A DNA stretch of 64,000 nucleotides from Orientallactaga sibirica. Taxonomy: Eukaryota > Chordata > Mammalia > Rodentia > Dipodidae. Under the pieces are notes generated by a model. The model saw nothing but the letters and a program-made list of their open reading frames with translations. It did no database searches and was not told where the DNA came from. The position numbers and the translations under genes were made by a program. Below are positions 33,343 through 44,721 of the stretch, one piece after another. The stretch spans positions 5,207,501 through 5,271,500 of the forward strand of contig JAEOAD010000035.1 of assembly GCA_036365145.1 (NCBI GenBank), given 5' to 3'. Positions within the stretch are counted from its first letter, which is position 1; every line of letters starts with the position of its first letter.

Positions 33343-33731
33343 CGGGTCACTTATGTATAGAATCATGTCATCTGCAAATAGGGCTAACTTAGCTTCTTCA
33401 TTTACAGTTTCTATCCCTTTGATTTCTTTCTCCTGTCTTATTGCTTGAGCTAGTACTTCTAGCATTATGTTGAAGAGCAGAGGTGAGAGTGGACACCCCT
33501 GCCTTGCTCCTGATCTCAATGGGAATTCCTTCAGTCTCTCCCCATTGAGAATTACTTGGGCTTTAGGAGCTTTATATATAGCCTTTATTATGTTGAGATA
33601 TAAACCATCCATTCCTATTCTCCCCAATGTTTTGATCATGAAGTGATGTTGTATTTTGTCAAAGGCCATTTCTGCATCTATCGAAATGATCATGTGGTTT
33701 TTGCTTAAGCTTGTTTATGTGGTGTATTACA
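33343..33731 (-). mobile_element. L1 ORF2 reverse-transcriptase fragment (inverted part, unit 1)
   Basis: The minus strand encodes about 125 open codons of the L1 RT palm. They include [15 protein letters not shown], the [15 protein letters not shown] block and the catalytic FADDMILYI motif, ending near SDPR. It is a piece of the roughly 1,280-residue ORF2 protein with neither endonuclease nor C-terminal domain, so it cannot act alone. It abuts a plus-strand L1 3' UTR at 33732, as expected for a twin-primed insertion. Confidence 0.88.
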
Positions 33732-34665
33732 AGATAGCATACGTGGGTGAGACAAAACATGGAGAGGCCTGGTCGGAATCTGGAACAGGGTCAGTCCCCA
33801 GACAGTTAGCTATTCTAGTGCCAGAGGGTGCTACACAAGCGACTGGGGGAAAATGACCAACATCTGTCCAAACAACTCACAGTCTAAGCTACCCAGCAAG
33901 AAACAACGTGACCTGATGCTCAAACAAGTGCAGTAGTGTCACACAGCCACGGTGGGTAACCAATTGCTCTTGATTTGGCTAATAGATCCACTCAGTGGAA
34001 TGGAACTCATTGCTGGAACTGGGAAATACGTCAAAACCATGTACAAAAAATGAGCTCAGTCTCCAAGATCAAGCTCCCACCAAATGTGGGCTAGAAGAGG
34101 GCCTATGCATATAAAATTCTCTCTAAAATAACTATGGCCATTCCATCTATCTAGTACTAACTTCTCTCCGTTGGAGAATTTGCTTACCTTTTTCAGGTGG
34201 ATGATGAACCTGAAGGGAGGATCTGCCTATCACACTTCATCAGGGCCCCAGCTGAAACCATAGAGTAATGCGGAGAAAGGGAAAGAGTGCAGCTTTCTCG
34301 GTGAACCGGACACCAGAAAAGGGCTGAAGGAGATAAACACAGAGAACATCCAACTCCAACTAAGCCAGATATCCAGAGACACAGAGGCTCCCAAAACCTC
34401 ATCACTGAAGTAGAACTAAAATGACCCCAATGTGGCTCAGGGAAACTCATGGAAGAGGGGGCAGAAAGATTGTTAGAGCCACAAGTTGGGGCATTATGCA
34501 TAGAGACTTAGCCTATCCCCCATAACTCTTGATGACCCCCACAATGCATGACCCACATTCCCCATTAGGGTCCCTTTGGAAAGGGGAGGACAAGGAAGAG
34601 GATAATGGAGTCACCAATATGAATGTAAAATTAGAATAATATAAATAAAAAAATAAATTATAAAA
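33732..34665 (+). mobile_element. L1 3' UTR (direct part of twin-primed L1, unit 1)
   Basis: L1 3' UTR landmarks on the plus strand (GGTAACCAATTGCTCTTG, GAACTGGGAAATACG, GAGGGGGCAGAAAGATTG, TTAGAGCCACAAG), ending in an A-rich AATAAAAAAATAAAT tail. The opposite orientation of the adjoining ORF2 fragment indicates 5' inversion. Confidence 0.75.
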
Positions 34666-35098
34666 ATATCCAAATGTCTTGATAGACTCAAACTAATTAA
34701 GGACCTCTTGGGACCGGGTTAGGGTCACCTCATGTGGGATAACCTGTTAAATGTGTTTGTTCTTTGCCTGTGGTTCCCTAGCAAAGAGCTCAAACACCCT
34801 CAAAATTCCCCTAGTAATGACATAGAAGTCTGAACAGCCTTGCGACAATAGTCTGGAACTTTTGCAAGCATTTGGATTAAGTTTAAAATCTTTCAATTCA
34901 TCACTTTCCTGTGTTGCCTTCAAAATAAAATCAAGGCATAAGAATTATCATTAAAATAGCAGAAATAGTCTCCACAACAAGAAAGACCCATAATGCTTGT
35001 ATTTTCTAAATGGTTTCCCTGTGGTTTTAAATAGCCCATGTTGACTTTCAAATCCTTGTTCTGGTGCATAAAATGGTTCTTCTTTGCAGTTTTCTACA
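34666..35098. other. Unassigned sequence within the duplicated unit
   Basis: No repeat or gene recognised. Repeated in unit 2 at about 39029-39461. Confidence 0.35.
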
Positions 35099-35103
35099 TG
35101 GGG

Positions 35104-35444
35104 TGTGGTAGTTTGAATAGATGGCCCCCAATATATTTAGTGTTTTATTAGTTTGTAGTTTGCATCTGCAGCACCTGGCTGGAGGCAGTGTCTCTGGGCA
35201 GATCTTAAGGTGTGGTGGTGGGTTTGAGATTATTCCAATCTAAAAATATGCAAAGTGTGCCTAGCTGGAGTTCCTGAGGTGTGCTGTGCTGTGTGGCTTT
35301 TGGCTTTTCTCTCCCTTGCCTGGTCCTATAAGAGCAGGCAAGCTTCTTCTGCTATTATGGAACTTCCCGTTCAATAAATCCCTTCCTCCATAACTGTGCC
35401 TGGTCTGGAAGTTCATCTCAGTGAACCTGAAGCTGTCTGCTACA
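35104..35444 (+). mobile_element. MaLR solo LTR (unit 1, LTR B)
   Basis: TGTGGTAGTTTGAATAG to CTGTCTGCTACA, 341 bases, with CGTTCAATAAATCCC. Flanks TGGGG (35099-35103) and TGGGA (35445-35449) make a 4/5 TSD. Same family as LTR A about 2.3 kb upstream, but shorter by a small deletion near the polyadenylation region. Confidence 0.85.
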
Positions 35445-35449
35445 TGGGA

Positions 35450-36124
35450 AGTCCCTGATGGGTAGAAACTATGGGTAGCCTTTCCATGTCTTCCCTCTGA
35501 ACCCTACAACAGTGACTAGGAAGATCTGCCCACAGCAGATAAATTCTGTTCGGTGACTGATGATAGCCTTTGGAACGGAGAAAAGCACCCCTCCACGTCC
35601 TCCGTGGTTTCCGGATTAGAGCAGAAGAACAATGTGCCTTCTATGGGATTGACATGATAATAACTACAAGGCCATTTGGCAGCTAACTGGAGTGTTGCTC
35701 ATCTGCCAGCTTTGCATAGAAATCAGCATGGGGCCAGGAACGAGGATCAAGGGCAAATGGCTTCCTCTCACTCTAGAGGCAGAGAAAGAGGAGATGATGC
35801 CACGGCCAGAGAGTCCACGTCATCGGCAGGAAACTGAGCTACTGGCCTCCAAGACATATAACTTAAGGACAGTAGAAAAGGGGTTTACCATTGGTGTTAA
35901 AAAAAAAGTACTCATAATTCACATATTTCCACCAAAATCAGGAAAGCAGCAGGAAGCCTTGCCTGCTTAGGAATCCAATGAGAAACTTCATGGGTGTGAA
36001 CCAAACCATTTCTGCCCACGCTGCATTTCCAAGACACAGTTGATAAAATTATTCTCCATTTTGTAAAATGCAGAAGAGAAGGGTGTTTTTAAAGACAGTG
36101 AGAAGGAGTCAGATAGCTCTTTTA
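35450..36124. other. Unassigned sequence within unit 1
   Basis: No repeat family recognised. The frame at 35692-35970 (92 codons) is closed earlier in unit 2 by a one-base A-run difference, so it is unlikely to be maintained coding sequence. Confidence 0.35.
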
Positions 36125-36257
36125 GGCATTTGCCTGCAAAGCCAAAGGACCCAGGTTCAATTCCCCAGGACCCATGTTAGCCAGATACACAAGGGGGCGC
36201 ACACATCTGGAGTTCGTTTGTAGTGGCTGGAGTCCCTGGTGTGCCCATTCTCTCTCC

Positions 36258-36288
<31 letters not shown>

Positions 36289-36811
36289 CCTCTTTCTCTG
36301 TCAACTAAATAAATAACTATAAAATATTTATAAAATAAAATTAAAAGGTGGACAGTGCCTGCAGAATGACACCAAGGTTGTCTTCTAACCTCCTCATTCG
36401 TGTGAACACATGTGCAGATGTGCATCATCCTGCACCACAAACAGGAAAGAAGCGCTTCTTGTCTTGTCTTCCCTCTTTACAGTGAGAACATTTCCACCCA
36501 TCCGGTCTAACAAGCAAGAAACCAAACAGTCTCCTCCACTATACTTTCTCCACCACTGTTCCCTGCTGATCAACACCTCTTGTTGACACCTCTTGTTGGT
36601 GTCTCTCTCTCAGAATGCCCTCTGCAGCCCTGCATACAATTTCTAAAATGGGGACAATTACGATGGCATTTCTGTTTCCAATGTCCAAGCTGCAAATCTT
36701 TTTCCATTACGCTGGTGGAGTTACCCACCAAGAGAACAAAACAAAACTTACCAAATGATTTCAAATGTATTCGTATCTATAGACTCTACATTACCTCAAG
36801 AATAAAGGAAA

Positions 36812-36925
36812 GGGCTGGGAAGATGGCTTAGCAGTTAAGGATACAAGTCCCACACAAGCCAGATGCACAAGGTGGTGCATGCATCTGGAATTTGTTTGCA
36901 GTGGCTAGAGGCCCTGGTGTGCCCA

Positions 36926-36975
<50 letters not shown>

Positions 36976-37012
36976 TTTTCTAATAAATAAATAAAATAAA
37001 TATTAAAAATAG
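36812..37012 (+). mobile_element. Type-1 SINE, internally deleted (unit 2)
   Basis: Duplicate of 32469-32647 with the same internal deletion and an expanded CT run. Same TSD AGAATAAAGGAAAG. Confidence 0.9.
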
Positions 37013-37186
37013 AATAAAGGAAAGTTCCTTAGTTTGAAATTCAGAAAACTGGTAAGGATGGTTTGGCAATATAAACATGGACCATGAGTGTGTGCTTGTG
37101 TGTGTGTGTATGGTTTCTACTTTGTAATTTTCAGAGGCTTAATTTCCTTTGTTCTCTCAATAAATCTAGATGTGCAAGTATGACCA

Positions 37187-37542
37187 TGTGGTAGTTTGTA
37201 TAGATGGCCCCCAATATATTCAGTGTTTTATTACTTTGTTGTTTGCATCTGCAGCCACCTTGCTGGAGGCAGTGTCTCTGGGCGGTTCTTAAGGTGTGGT
37301 GGTGGGTTTAGGATTTCAATCTAAGGATATGCAAAGTGTGCCTAGCTGGAATTCCTGAAGTGTGCTGTGCTGTGTGACTTTTGGCTTTTGGCTTTTCTTT
37401 CTTGCCTAGTCCTGTAAGAGCAGGCCAGCTTCTTCTGCCATTATGGAACTTCCCTGGATCTGTAAGCTTCAATAAATCCCTTCCTCCATAATTTTGCCTT
37501 GTCTGGAAGTTCATCTCAGCAAACCTGAAGCTGTCTGCTACA
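37187..37542 (+). mobile_element. MaLR solo LTR (unit 2, LTR A)
   Basis: Duplicate of 32824-33180, one base shorter, again flanked by GACCA on both sides. Confidence 0.9.
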
Positions 37543-37704
37543 GACCACAGCCAGCCAGCAAAGAGAGAGACTCCTTCTTCATAGACTGTTTTGACTGAGG
37601 AAAGCCTTGCTCAGAATCCCACAGCAAGCCTTGTTTTGTGCCTTACCTGCCACGGTTTCCTACCTTGTTCATGAATAAATCAAGCTCACATTAAAAAAAA
37701 TTCT

Positions 37705-38093
37705 CGGGTCACTTATGTATAGAATCATGTCATCTGCAAATAGGGCTAACTTAGCTTCTTCATTTACAGTTTCTATCCCTTTGATTTCTTTCTCCTGTCT
37801 TATTGCTTGATCTAGTACTTCTAGCACTATGTTGAAGAGCAGAGGTGAGAGTGGACACCCCTGCCTTGCTCCTGATCTCAATGGGAATTCCTTCAGTCTC
37901 TCCCCATTGAGAATTACTTGGGCTTTAGGAGCTTTATATATAGCCTTTATTATGTTGAGATATAAACCATCCATTCCTATTCTCCCCAATGTTTTGATCA
38001 TGAAGTGATGTTGTATTTTGTCAAAGGCCATTTCTGCATCTATCGAAATGATCATGTGGTTTTTGCTTAAGCTTGTTTATGTGGTGTATTACA
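37705..38093 (-). mobile_element. L1 ORF2 RT fragment (unit 2)
   Basis: Duplicate of 33343-33731 with the same RT motifs. Only a couple of residues differ (for example IML to IVL and LAQ to LDQ). Confidence 0.88.
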
Positions 38094-39028
38094 AGATAGC
38101 ATACGTGGGTGAGACAAAACATGGAGAGGCCTGGTCGGAATCTGGAACAGGGTCAGTCCCAGACAGTTAGCTATTCTAGTGCCAGAGGGTGCTACACAAG
38201 CGACTGGGGGAAAATGACCAACATCTGTCCAAACAACTCACAGTCTAAGCTACCCAGCAAGAAACAACGTGACCTGATGCTCAAACAAGTGCAGTAGTGT
38301 CACACAGCCACGGTGGGTAACCAATTGCTCTTGATTTGGCTAATAGATCCACTCAGTGGAATGGAACTCATTGCTGGAACTGGGAAATACGTCAAAACCA
38401 TGTACAAAAAATGAGCTCAGTCTCCAAGATCAAGCTCCCACCAAATGTGGGCTAGAAGAGGGCCTATGCATATAAAATTCTCTCTAAAATAACTATGGCC
38501 ATTCCATCTATCTAGTACTAACTTCTCTCTCCGTTGGAGAATTTGCTTACCTTTTTCAGGTGGATGATGAACCTGAAGGGAGGATCTGCCTATCACACTT
38601 CATCAGGGCCCCAGCTGAAACCATAGAGTAATGCGGAGAAAGGGAAAGAGTGCAGCTTTCTCGGTGAACCGGACACCAGAAAAGGGCTGAAGGAGATAAA
38701 CACAGAGAACATCCAACTCCAACTAAGCCAGATATCCAGAGACACAGAGGCTCCCAAAACCTCATCACTGAAGTAGAACTAAAATGACCCCAATGTGGCT
38801 CAGGGAAACTCGCGGAAGAGGGGGCAGAAAGATTGTTAGAGCCACAAGTTGGGGCATTATGCATAGAGACTTAGCCTATCCCCCATAACTCTTGACGACC
38901 CCCACAATGCATGACCCACATTCCCCATTAGGGTCCCTTTGGAAAGGGGAGGACAAGGAAGAGGATAATGGAGTCACCAATATGAATGTAAAATTAGAAT
39001 AATATAAATAAAAAAATAAATTATAAAA
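38094..39028 (+). mobile_element. L1 3' UTR (unit 2)
   Basis: Duplicate of 33732-34665 in the same inverted configuration relative to the RT fragment. Confidence 0.75.
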
Positions 39029-39466
39029 ATATCCAAATGTCTTGATAGACTCAAACTAATTAAGGACCTCTTGGGACCGGGTTAGGGTCACCTCATGTGG
39101 GATAACCTGTTAAATGTGTTTGTTCTTTGCCTGTGGTTCCCTAGCAAAGAGCTCAAACACCCTCAAAATTCCCCTAGTAATGACATAGAAGTCTGAACAG
39201 CCTTGCGACAATAGTCTGGAACTTTTGCAAGCATTTGGATTAAGTTTAAAATCTTTCAATTCATCACTTTCCTGTGTTGCCTTCAAAATAAAATCAAGGC
39301 ATAAGAATTATCATTAAAATAGCAGAAATAGTCTCCACAACAAGAAAGACCCATAATGCTTGTATTTTCTAAATGGTTTCCCTGTGGTTTTAAATAGCCC
39401 ATGTTGACTTTCAAATCCTTGTTCTGGTGCATAAAATGGTTCTTCTTTGCAGTTTTCTACATGGGG

Positions 39467-39808
39467 TGTGGTAGTTTGAATAGATGGCCCCCAATATATT
39501 TAGTGTTTTATTAGTTTGTAGTTTGCATCTGCAGCACCTGGCTGGAGGCAGTGTCTCTGGGCAGATCTTAAGGTGTGGTGGTGGGTTTGAGATTATTCCA
39601 ATCTAAAAATATGCAAAGTGTGCCTAGCTGGAGTTCCTGAGGTGTGCTGTGCTGTGTGGCTTTTGGCTTTCTCTCTCCCTTGCCTGGTCCTATAAGAGCA
39701 GGCAAGCTTCTTCTGCTATTATGGAACTTCCCGTTCAATAAATCCCTTCCTCCATAACTGTGCCTGGTCTGGAAGTTCATCTCAGTGAACCTGAAGCTGT
39801 CTGCTACA
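39467..39808 (+). mobile_element. MaLR solo LTR (unit 2, LTR B)
   Basis: Duplicate of 35104-35444, differing in a CT/T run. Confidence 0.85.
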
Positions 39809-40534
39809 TGGGAAGTCCCTGATGGGTAGAAACTATGGGTAGCCTTTCCATGTCTTCCCTCTGAACCCTACAACAGTGACTAGGAAGATCTGCCCACAGC
39901 AGATAAATTCTGTTCGGTGACTGATGATAGCCTTTGGAACGGAGAAAAGCACCCCTCCACGTCCTCCGTGGTTTCCGGATTAGAGCAGAAGAACAATGTG
40001 CCTTCTATGGGATTGACATGATAATAACTACAAGGCCATTTGGCAGCTAACTGGAGTGTTGCTCATCTGCCAGCTTTGCATAGAAATCAGCATGGGGCCA
40101 GGAACGAGGATCAAGGGCAAATGGCTTCCTCTCACTCTAGAGGCAGAGAAAGAGGAGATGATGCCACGGCCAGAGAGTCCAAGTCATCAGCAGGAATCTG
40201 AGCTACTGGCCTCCAAGACATATAACTTAAGGACAGTAGGAAAGGGGTTTACCATTGGTGTTAAAAAAAAGTACTCATAATTCACATATTTCCACCAAAA
40301 TCAGGAAAGCAGCAGGAAGCCTTGCCTGCTTAGGAATCCAATGAGAAACTTCATGGGTGTGAACCAAACCATTTCTGCCCACGCTGCATTTCCAAGACAC
40401 AGTTGATAAAATTATTCTCCATTTTGTAAAATGCAGAAGAGAAGGGTGTTTTTAAAGACAGTGAGAAGGAGTCAGATAGCTCTTTTAGGCACTTAGGCTG
40501 ACACCTGACAGTTAAAAGGCACAGGCAAGAAATT

Positions 40535-40693
40535 GCCGGGCGTGGTGGCGCATGCCTTTAATCCCAGCACTCAGGAGGCAGTGGTAGGAGGATCGCTGTG
40601 AGTTCGAGGCCACCCTGAGACTACATAGTGAATTCCAGGTCAGCCTGAGCTACGGTGAGACCCTACCTTGAAAAACCAAAAAAAAAACAAAAA
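40535..40693 (+). mobile_element. B1 SINE
   Basis: Full B1 just beyond the duplication. TSD AAAAGGCACAGGCAAGAAAT (about 40514-40533), with one mismatch in the downstream copy. Confidence 0.93.
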
Positions 40694-40779
40694 GGCACTG
40701 GCAAGAAATGAAAGGATGGTCTGACTTCTTCTCTCTTGCCTGGTTCCCTAGACCTGTCTTTCCTCAAACAGCCCAGGCC

Positions 40780-41290
40780 CTTCCTGGGAGGGAATTCTCT
40801 CCTAGGATTTAAATCTAGCCCTAACATTGTGGTTGATCAAAGTTCAGCCCCTCTTCCTGAGACAACCCCTAGCCCAAACCAATCAGCTGTCTCTCAGGTG
40901 AGTTGAGCCCAAAAGGAAGGCCCACCACCCTAAGGTTATAAATGCCTTTGCAAGGGGAGGGTATGCTGTCTGAGCTGCCTGACCACTTGGGAACCTCCAG
41001 CTGCTGTTGAGGTTCCCCTCGACTCAGCTCAGGCCCAGCCAGCATAGGGGAGCCCCCAGCCCTTCCTTTCCACATGGGCTCTTTACCCTCTCCAGCTCCC
41101 CACAAGGCAGGAGTTCTTTGTACTTTCTTTCCTTTTTCTTCACTCCCACCACGTGGGCTCTCAAACCACGTGGGTGTCTTCATTCTCCTTCCCTTGGCTC
41201 TGTGCTTCCCTCACCAAATGTGACAATTTACTAATTATCCTCCCCCGTCTAATTTTATTCAATTCTTTGGTGACAAGTCGAAATGAACCT
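40780..41290 (+). other. Possible diverged LTR or promoter-like region
   Basis: Contains a CCAAT-type motif (AACCAATCAGCTG at about 40877), a TATA-like GGTTATAAATGCC at about 40935, and a C/T-rich downstream part, the layout of an ERV LTR. I could not define TG/CA ends, a TSD or a polyadenylation signal. It could be an unrelated promoter-like sequence. Confidence 0.25.
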
Positions 41291-43361
41291 AGGATTTGGG
41301 GATTCAAGGACTTTCCTGAACCCCTAGTCCCCCCCCCCATTTCAATACAATTGATTCGACCTAACTACCTGCTAAGAAGTCACAGCAAAATGGATCTCAT
41401 TCCTCGTCACATCACGTCCTGCACCCTGATGCACCTGTGACCGTGTCCAGCACTCATTAAGTGCTCATTAAGTGCCTCGTTCAGAATGGAGCAAGCCCTG
41501 CTCCAGTCAAAGGCAGGACATCCTTTCAGCCCCCAGAGCCCAGAATTGCACCATTAGTTTTTGGATGCTGATGAAAGGTCAGAGGTTCCCTGAGCCTGTC
41601 TGGAATTAAAGAGACCTCACCGATCCTTCCATCAGAGATTCTGGTGGAATCACCAAGAGAGGAAAAATACCTCGACATTATGAAACTCAAGGGTAGATCT
41701 GAGACAAGAGAAAGCATAGCTCCATGGAAACGTTTAACCTGGCCCCGGGGTTCTCTTTGCCATGTCTTTCTCACAATAACCCAGGGACCTTGAAATAGTT
41801 TGTTTTAGAATGTTCTTTTTCATATTACAAAGAACCACAAATGTCAAGAGGGAAAAATAATACAAGTTTTCTGGTTACCATAGCTTATAGTTGAAAATGT
41901 ATATGAGTTTGCACGAATGCTGAAGGAGTTTACAAATGGCAATTCAGACAGTCTTGTACTTGGGATTGCTTCAATATATCTTTCTGAGAAAAATCAACAT
42001 TTTAAAATCCAAGTTTAAAGGGGTCCTGTAGGAATACATTGGAGAGTTGTTTCTCATTTTATTAACTTGAACTTGACATTCCTACTTATTTCTATGGTTT
42101 TTCACAGCTCTCCATGCAATGTTCCCCTCAAGGTCTACAGACATACCATGCAGAGCCTTGATGTCTCCAGCTCAGCTGGAAGTCATGTTGTTTTCTTGAG
42201 AATAGAAAAGAAGAAAATGTCCTAGCCAGAGACTCTGAAGTGCCCCATGCTGTCTGGACATGACTCAACAAGTCAGTGTTGTGGCCATACTGTTAGGAAT
42301 GAAGAGACACTTGCGTCCCCATGTGGCTATCAGACTATTGAAACAATGGGCCCCAAGAAATTGTAATTTCTCCAAGAATCTCGTGTTAGGAGAAAGAAGG
42401 GGCTGATTCCCGGTGCCAGCCAGACAAGGAGCTGATCTCCCCTGAAGAGGTTTGACACAATTCTTACAACTTCTCAGACCACCTTGAAGGACAGACTGAG
42501 CCCAAGACAATAAGAGACAAGAACACACCTTGACCAGACCTACTTAGCTCTGCTTAAACCTAAACCTCCAGCCAGGACTCCAGAAATGGTCATGGGGGAA
42601 GGAGGGTCACTGGACCTCTTTATTCTTTCCAGTGTGGCCACACTGACTAAATCTCTCTTCTCTGCTTTCCATTACTTGTCTCTTTCATTGGCCTGCTGAG
42701 GATTACCAGTAAAGCTAGCTTGTTACACCTGCCAGGACCCAGGCTTCGATATCATGAGAGACAACCTGACTACACCAGCTGATGAGGAAAGATAGTCAGG
42801 AACATGGAAAGTTCTAGACTTGTGTGATTGTCAGAAGACCTGGTTCCAGTATCATTTGATCAAAACCTAGCCACTCTGAGTGTCTTCATGAAATGACTCT
42901 ACTAAGGCTGAGCTGGCCATCATTTGTGTTGTTGCTGTGACCGTTAATGGTTTCCTGCGCCATAGCCATCTAACCCCTCTACCCATCATGCTTTGCAGGC
43001 TACCCTCCTGTGACACCTCCTTCCCATCCAGCATGTGCCTGTATTTTACAGCCATAATTATTTGAGAAAAGTGGGGTGGAGAAGAAGAGACATTGAGAAT
43101 GATTTGACTCACATCCCACACCCATCAAGGTTGGCCCAGGCTGGTACTTTAGGCTGGAAATGAGTCTCTGGTCAGGGATAAAGAAACAATTTTCCCGGCC
43201 TTCTCCCTCAAGTGGATGGAAGACTTTGGATTCTGATCTACCATACAAAGTCCATTTCTGTGATGTGTATGTTGAGTCCTCTGTGATACTTACATGTGTC
43301 AACACAGATCTCTCGTAATTAATTCAAACATGTTAATCAGGAAAAAGGGGCAAGAGGTTGT
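41291..43361. other. Unassigned 2-kb sequence
   Basis: Recognised transposons are absent here. Several 80-100 codon frames on both strands (41526-41774, 42265-42528, 42867-43305) have no domain. This is the longest repeat-poor stretch of the window and the best place to look for conserved noncoding sequence. Confidence 0.35.
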
Positions 43362-43500
43362 AAAGGCGGCTCAGTAGGTTAAAGGTGCTTGTTTGCATTT
43401 CTCATTGACCTGGGTTCAATTTCCAAGCCACCCACCTGAAAAAGTTGAATTGAAACGTGGTGCAAGTGTTTGCAGGAGCAAGAGGCTCTGGTACACAAAT
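43362..43500 (+). mobile_element. Type-1 SINE, diverged
   Basis: GTTGTAAAGGCGGCTCAGTA, GGGTTCAATTTCCAAGCCAC and GCAGGAGCAAGAGGCTCTGG, short tail. Confidence 0.65.
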
Positions 43501-43511
43501 AAATATCTAGG

Positions 43512-43725
43512 CTGGGGAGATGGCTCAGCCAGTAAGGACATATGCTTGCAAAGTCTACCAGACCAGGTTCAAGTCTCCAGCATCTACATAAGCCAGACAC
43601 ACAAACTGGTGTTTGTGTCCAGAGTTCACTTGCAATTGCAAAAGACACCAGTGCTAGTGAACTTATTCTCTTTCTCTCTCTCCCTTTCTGTCATATAAAC
43701 AAATAAACATATTTTAAAATGAAAG
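43512..43725 (+). mobile_element. Type-1 SINE, diverged
   Basis: GGCTGGGGAGATGGCTCAGC head, AGGTTCAAGTCTCCAGCATC, AGAGTTCACTTGCAATTGC, CT tract and AAAC-type tail. Confidence 0.75.
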
Positions 43726-44160
43726 CTCTCAATAACAAAAATTTTTAAGAGGAAAGAGCAAGAATCTAAGCAGGGAGTAAAAAGAAGGAAGGAGCTAGCC
43801 ACTGTGGCACATTTCTGTCAGATTCTGGGTTCAAAAGAGACAGGAACTGGAGACAAATTGTTTCTTGCTATTTAATGTCAGTTTCTCCTAGCAGGATCAA
43901 AAGTGATCAAGATAGAGGTGTGGACTTCAAAAGCGACAAGTGAAGAGATTTATGGAGATTTATGGAAATAAACAGGAAGAGGAAAACTGCCCTGCAAGGG
44001 AGTGTCCTTGAGTGACTGACTGAGGTGGGAGCTAGGGGGAAGTGACACACTCTCTTCTCATCCCAGGTGTGGTCAATTTCCGTAGCAGGATATGGTGCAA
44101 ATCCCAGCCCTAGGCTGAGCTTGGATACGTGGGAGGAGGGGAAGAATAGACAGCTTTTGA
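43726..44160. other. Unassigned sequence
   Basis: No repeat or gene recognised. A short perfect repeat AGATTTATGG occurs twice at 43947-43966. Confidence 0.35.
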
Positions 44161-44162
44161 AC

Positions 44163-44285
44163 TCACAATACCTCTAATCTCAGCACTCAGGAGGCTGAGG
44201 TAGGAGGAACATGAGTTTGAAATCAGCCTGGGCTATATAGCAAGTCTCGCCAGAGCTATATAGTAAGAGTCTATCTCAAAAGAAG
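44163..44285 (+). mobile_element. Old B1-like SINE
   Basis: CTCTAATCTCAGCACTCAGG, GGCTGAGGTAGGAGGAACAT, AATCAGCCTGGGCTATATAG, ending ATCTCAAAAG. Diverged. Confidence 0.65.
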
Positions 44286-44304
44286 GAAAGAAAACAGGCC
44301 ATTC

Positions 44305-44612
44305 CAGTTAACTTCATGTTACTGGCACAAAGCACCTGAACGAAAGCAGCTTATGGGAGGAAAGGGTTTATTTTGGCTTACAAACCCAAGGGTAAACTCC
44401 ATGATGGCAGGGAAAATGATGATGGCATAAGAAGAGGCTGGACATCACCTCTGTCGCAGTGGGTAGAAAACACCAACAGAAGAGTGTGCCAAACACTGGC
44501 AAAGGGAAGCTGGCTATAACACCCATAAGCTTGCCCCAGCAACACACCTCCTCAAGGAGGCTCCAGGTCCCAAATTGCCATCAGCTGGACACCTAGCATT
44601 CAGCACTTGAAG
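44305..44612 (-). mobile_element. MaLR LTR (MT/ORR1-like), partial
   Basis: Same family as 19702-20049 on the minus strand (GTGCCAAACACTGGCAAAGG, ATAACACCCATAAGC, CATCAGCTGGACACCTAGCA in plus-strand reading). The LTR start is missing at the 44612 side. Confidence 0.75.
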
Positions 44613-44721
44613 GAGTTAGCAAATCTCTCTAATGAGGCTCTGGGCAATTCATCATACTTCTGCTGACCGCCAAGAAAACTGTCAAGAGACTTCCCCCTGC
44701 TATCTCAATGACCTCAGAGGA

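Larger units (their letters stand above)
31793..36124. repeat. Tandem segmental duplication, unit 1 (4,332 bp)
   Basis: Every landmark in this interval recurs in the same order 4.33-4.36 kb downstream. By eye the units are nearly identical: a few substitutions, one 13-bp insertion, longer CT runs and 1-base indels. The left edge is inside a type-1 SINE. The junction to unit 2 is TTTTAGGCA|TTTGCC. Confidence 0.96.
36125..40487. repeat. Tandem segmental duplication, unit 2 (4,363 bp)
   Basis: Direct copy of 31793-36124. It is 31 bases longer because of a 13-bp tandem insertion near 36580-36600, a longer CT tract at 36929-36980 and a few 1-2 base indels. Right edge at TTTTAGGCA|CTTAGG (about 40488), where unique sequence begins. 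Confidence 0.96.

Noticed and set aside
32824..35444. A complete provirus bounded by LTR A and LTR B
   Set aside because: Each LTR has its own TSD, and the intervening DNA is an inverted L1 plus unassigned sequence, not gag/pol/env.
35692..35970. 92-codon frame in duplication unit 1
   Set aside because: In unit 2 the same frame ends after 74 codons because of a one-base A-run difference; no domain and no coding constraint.
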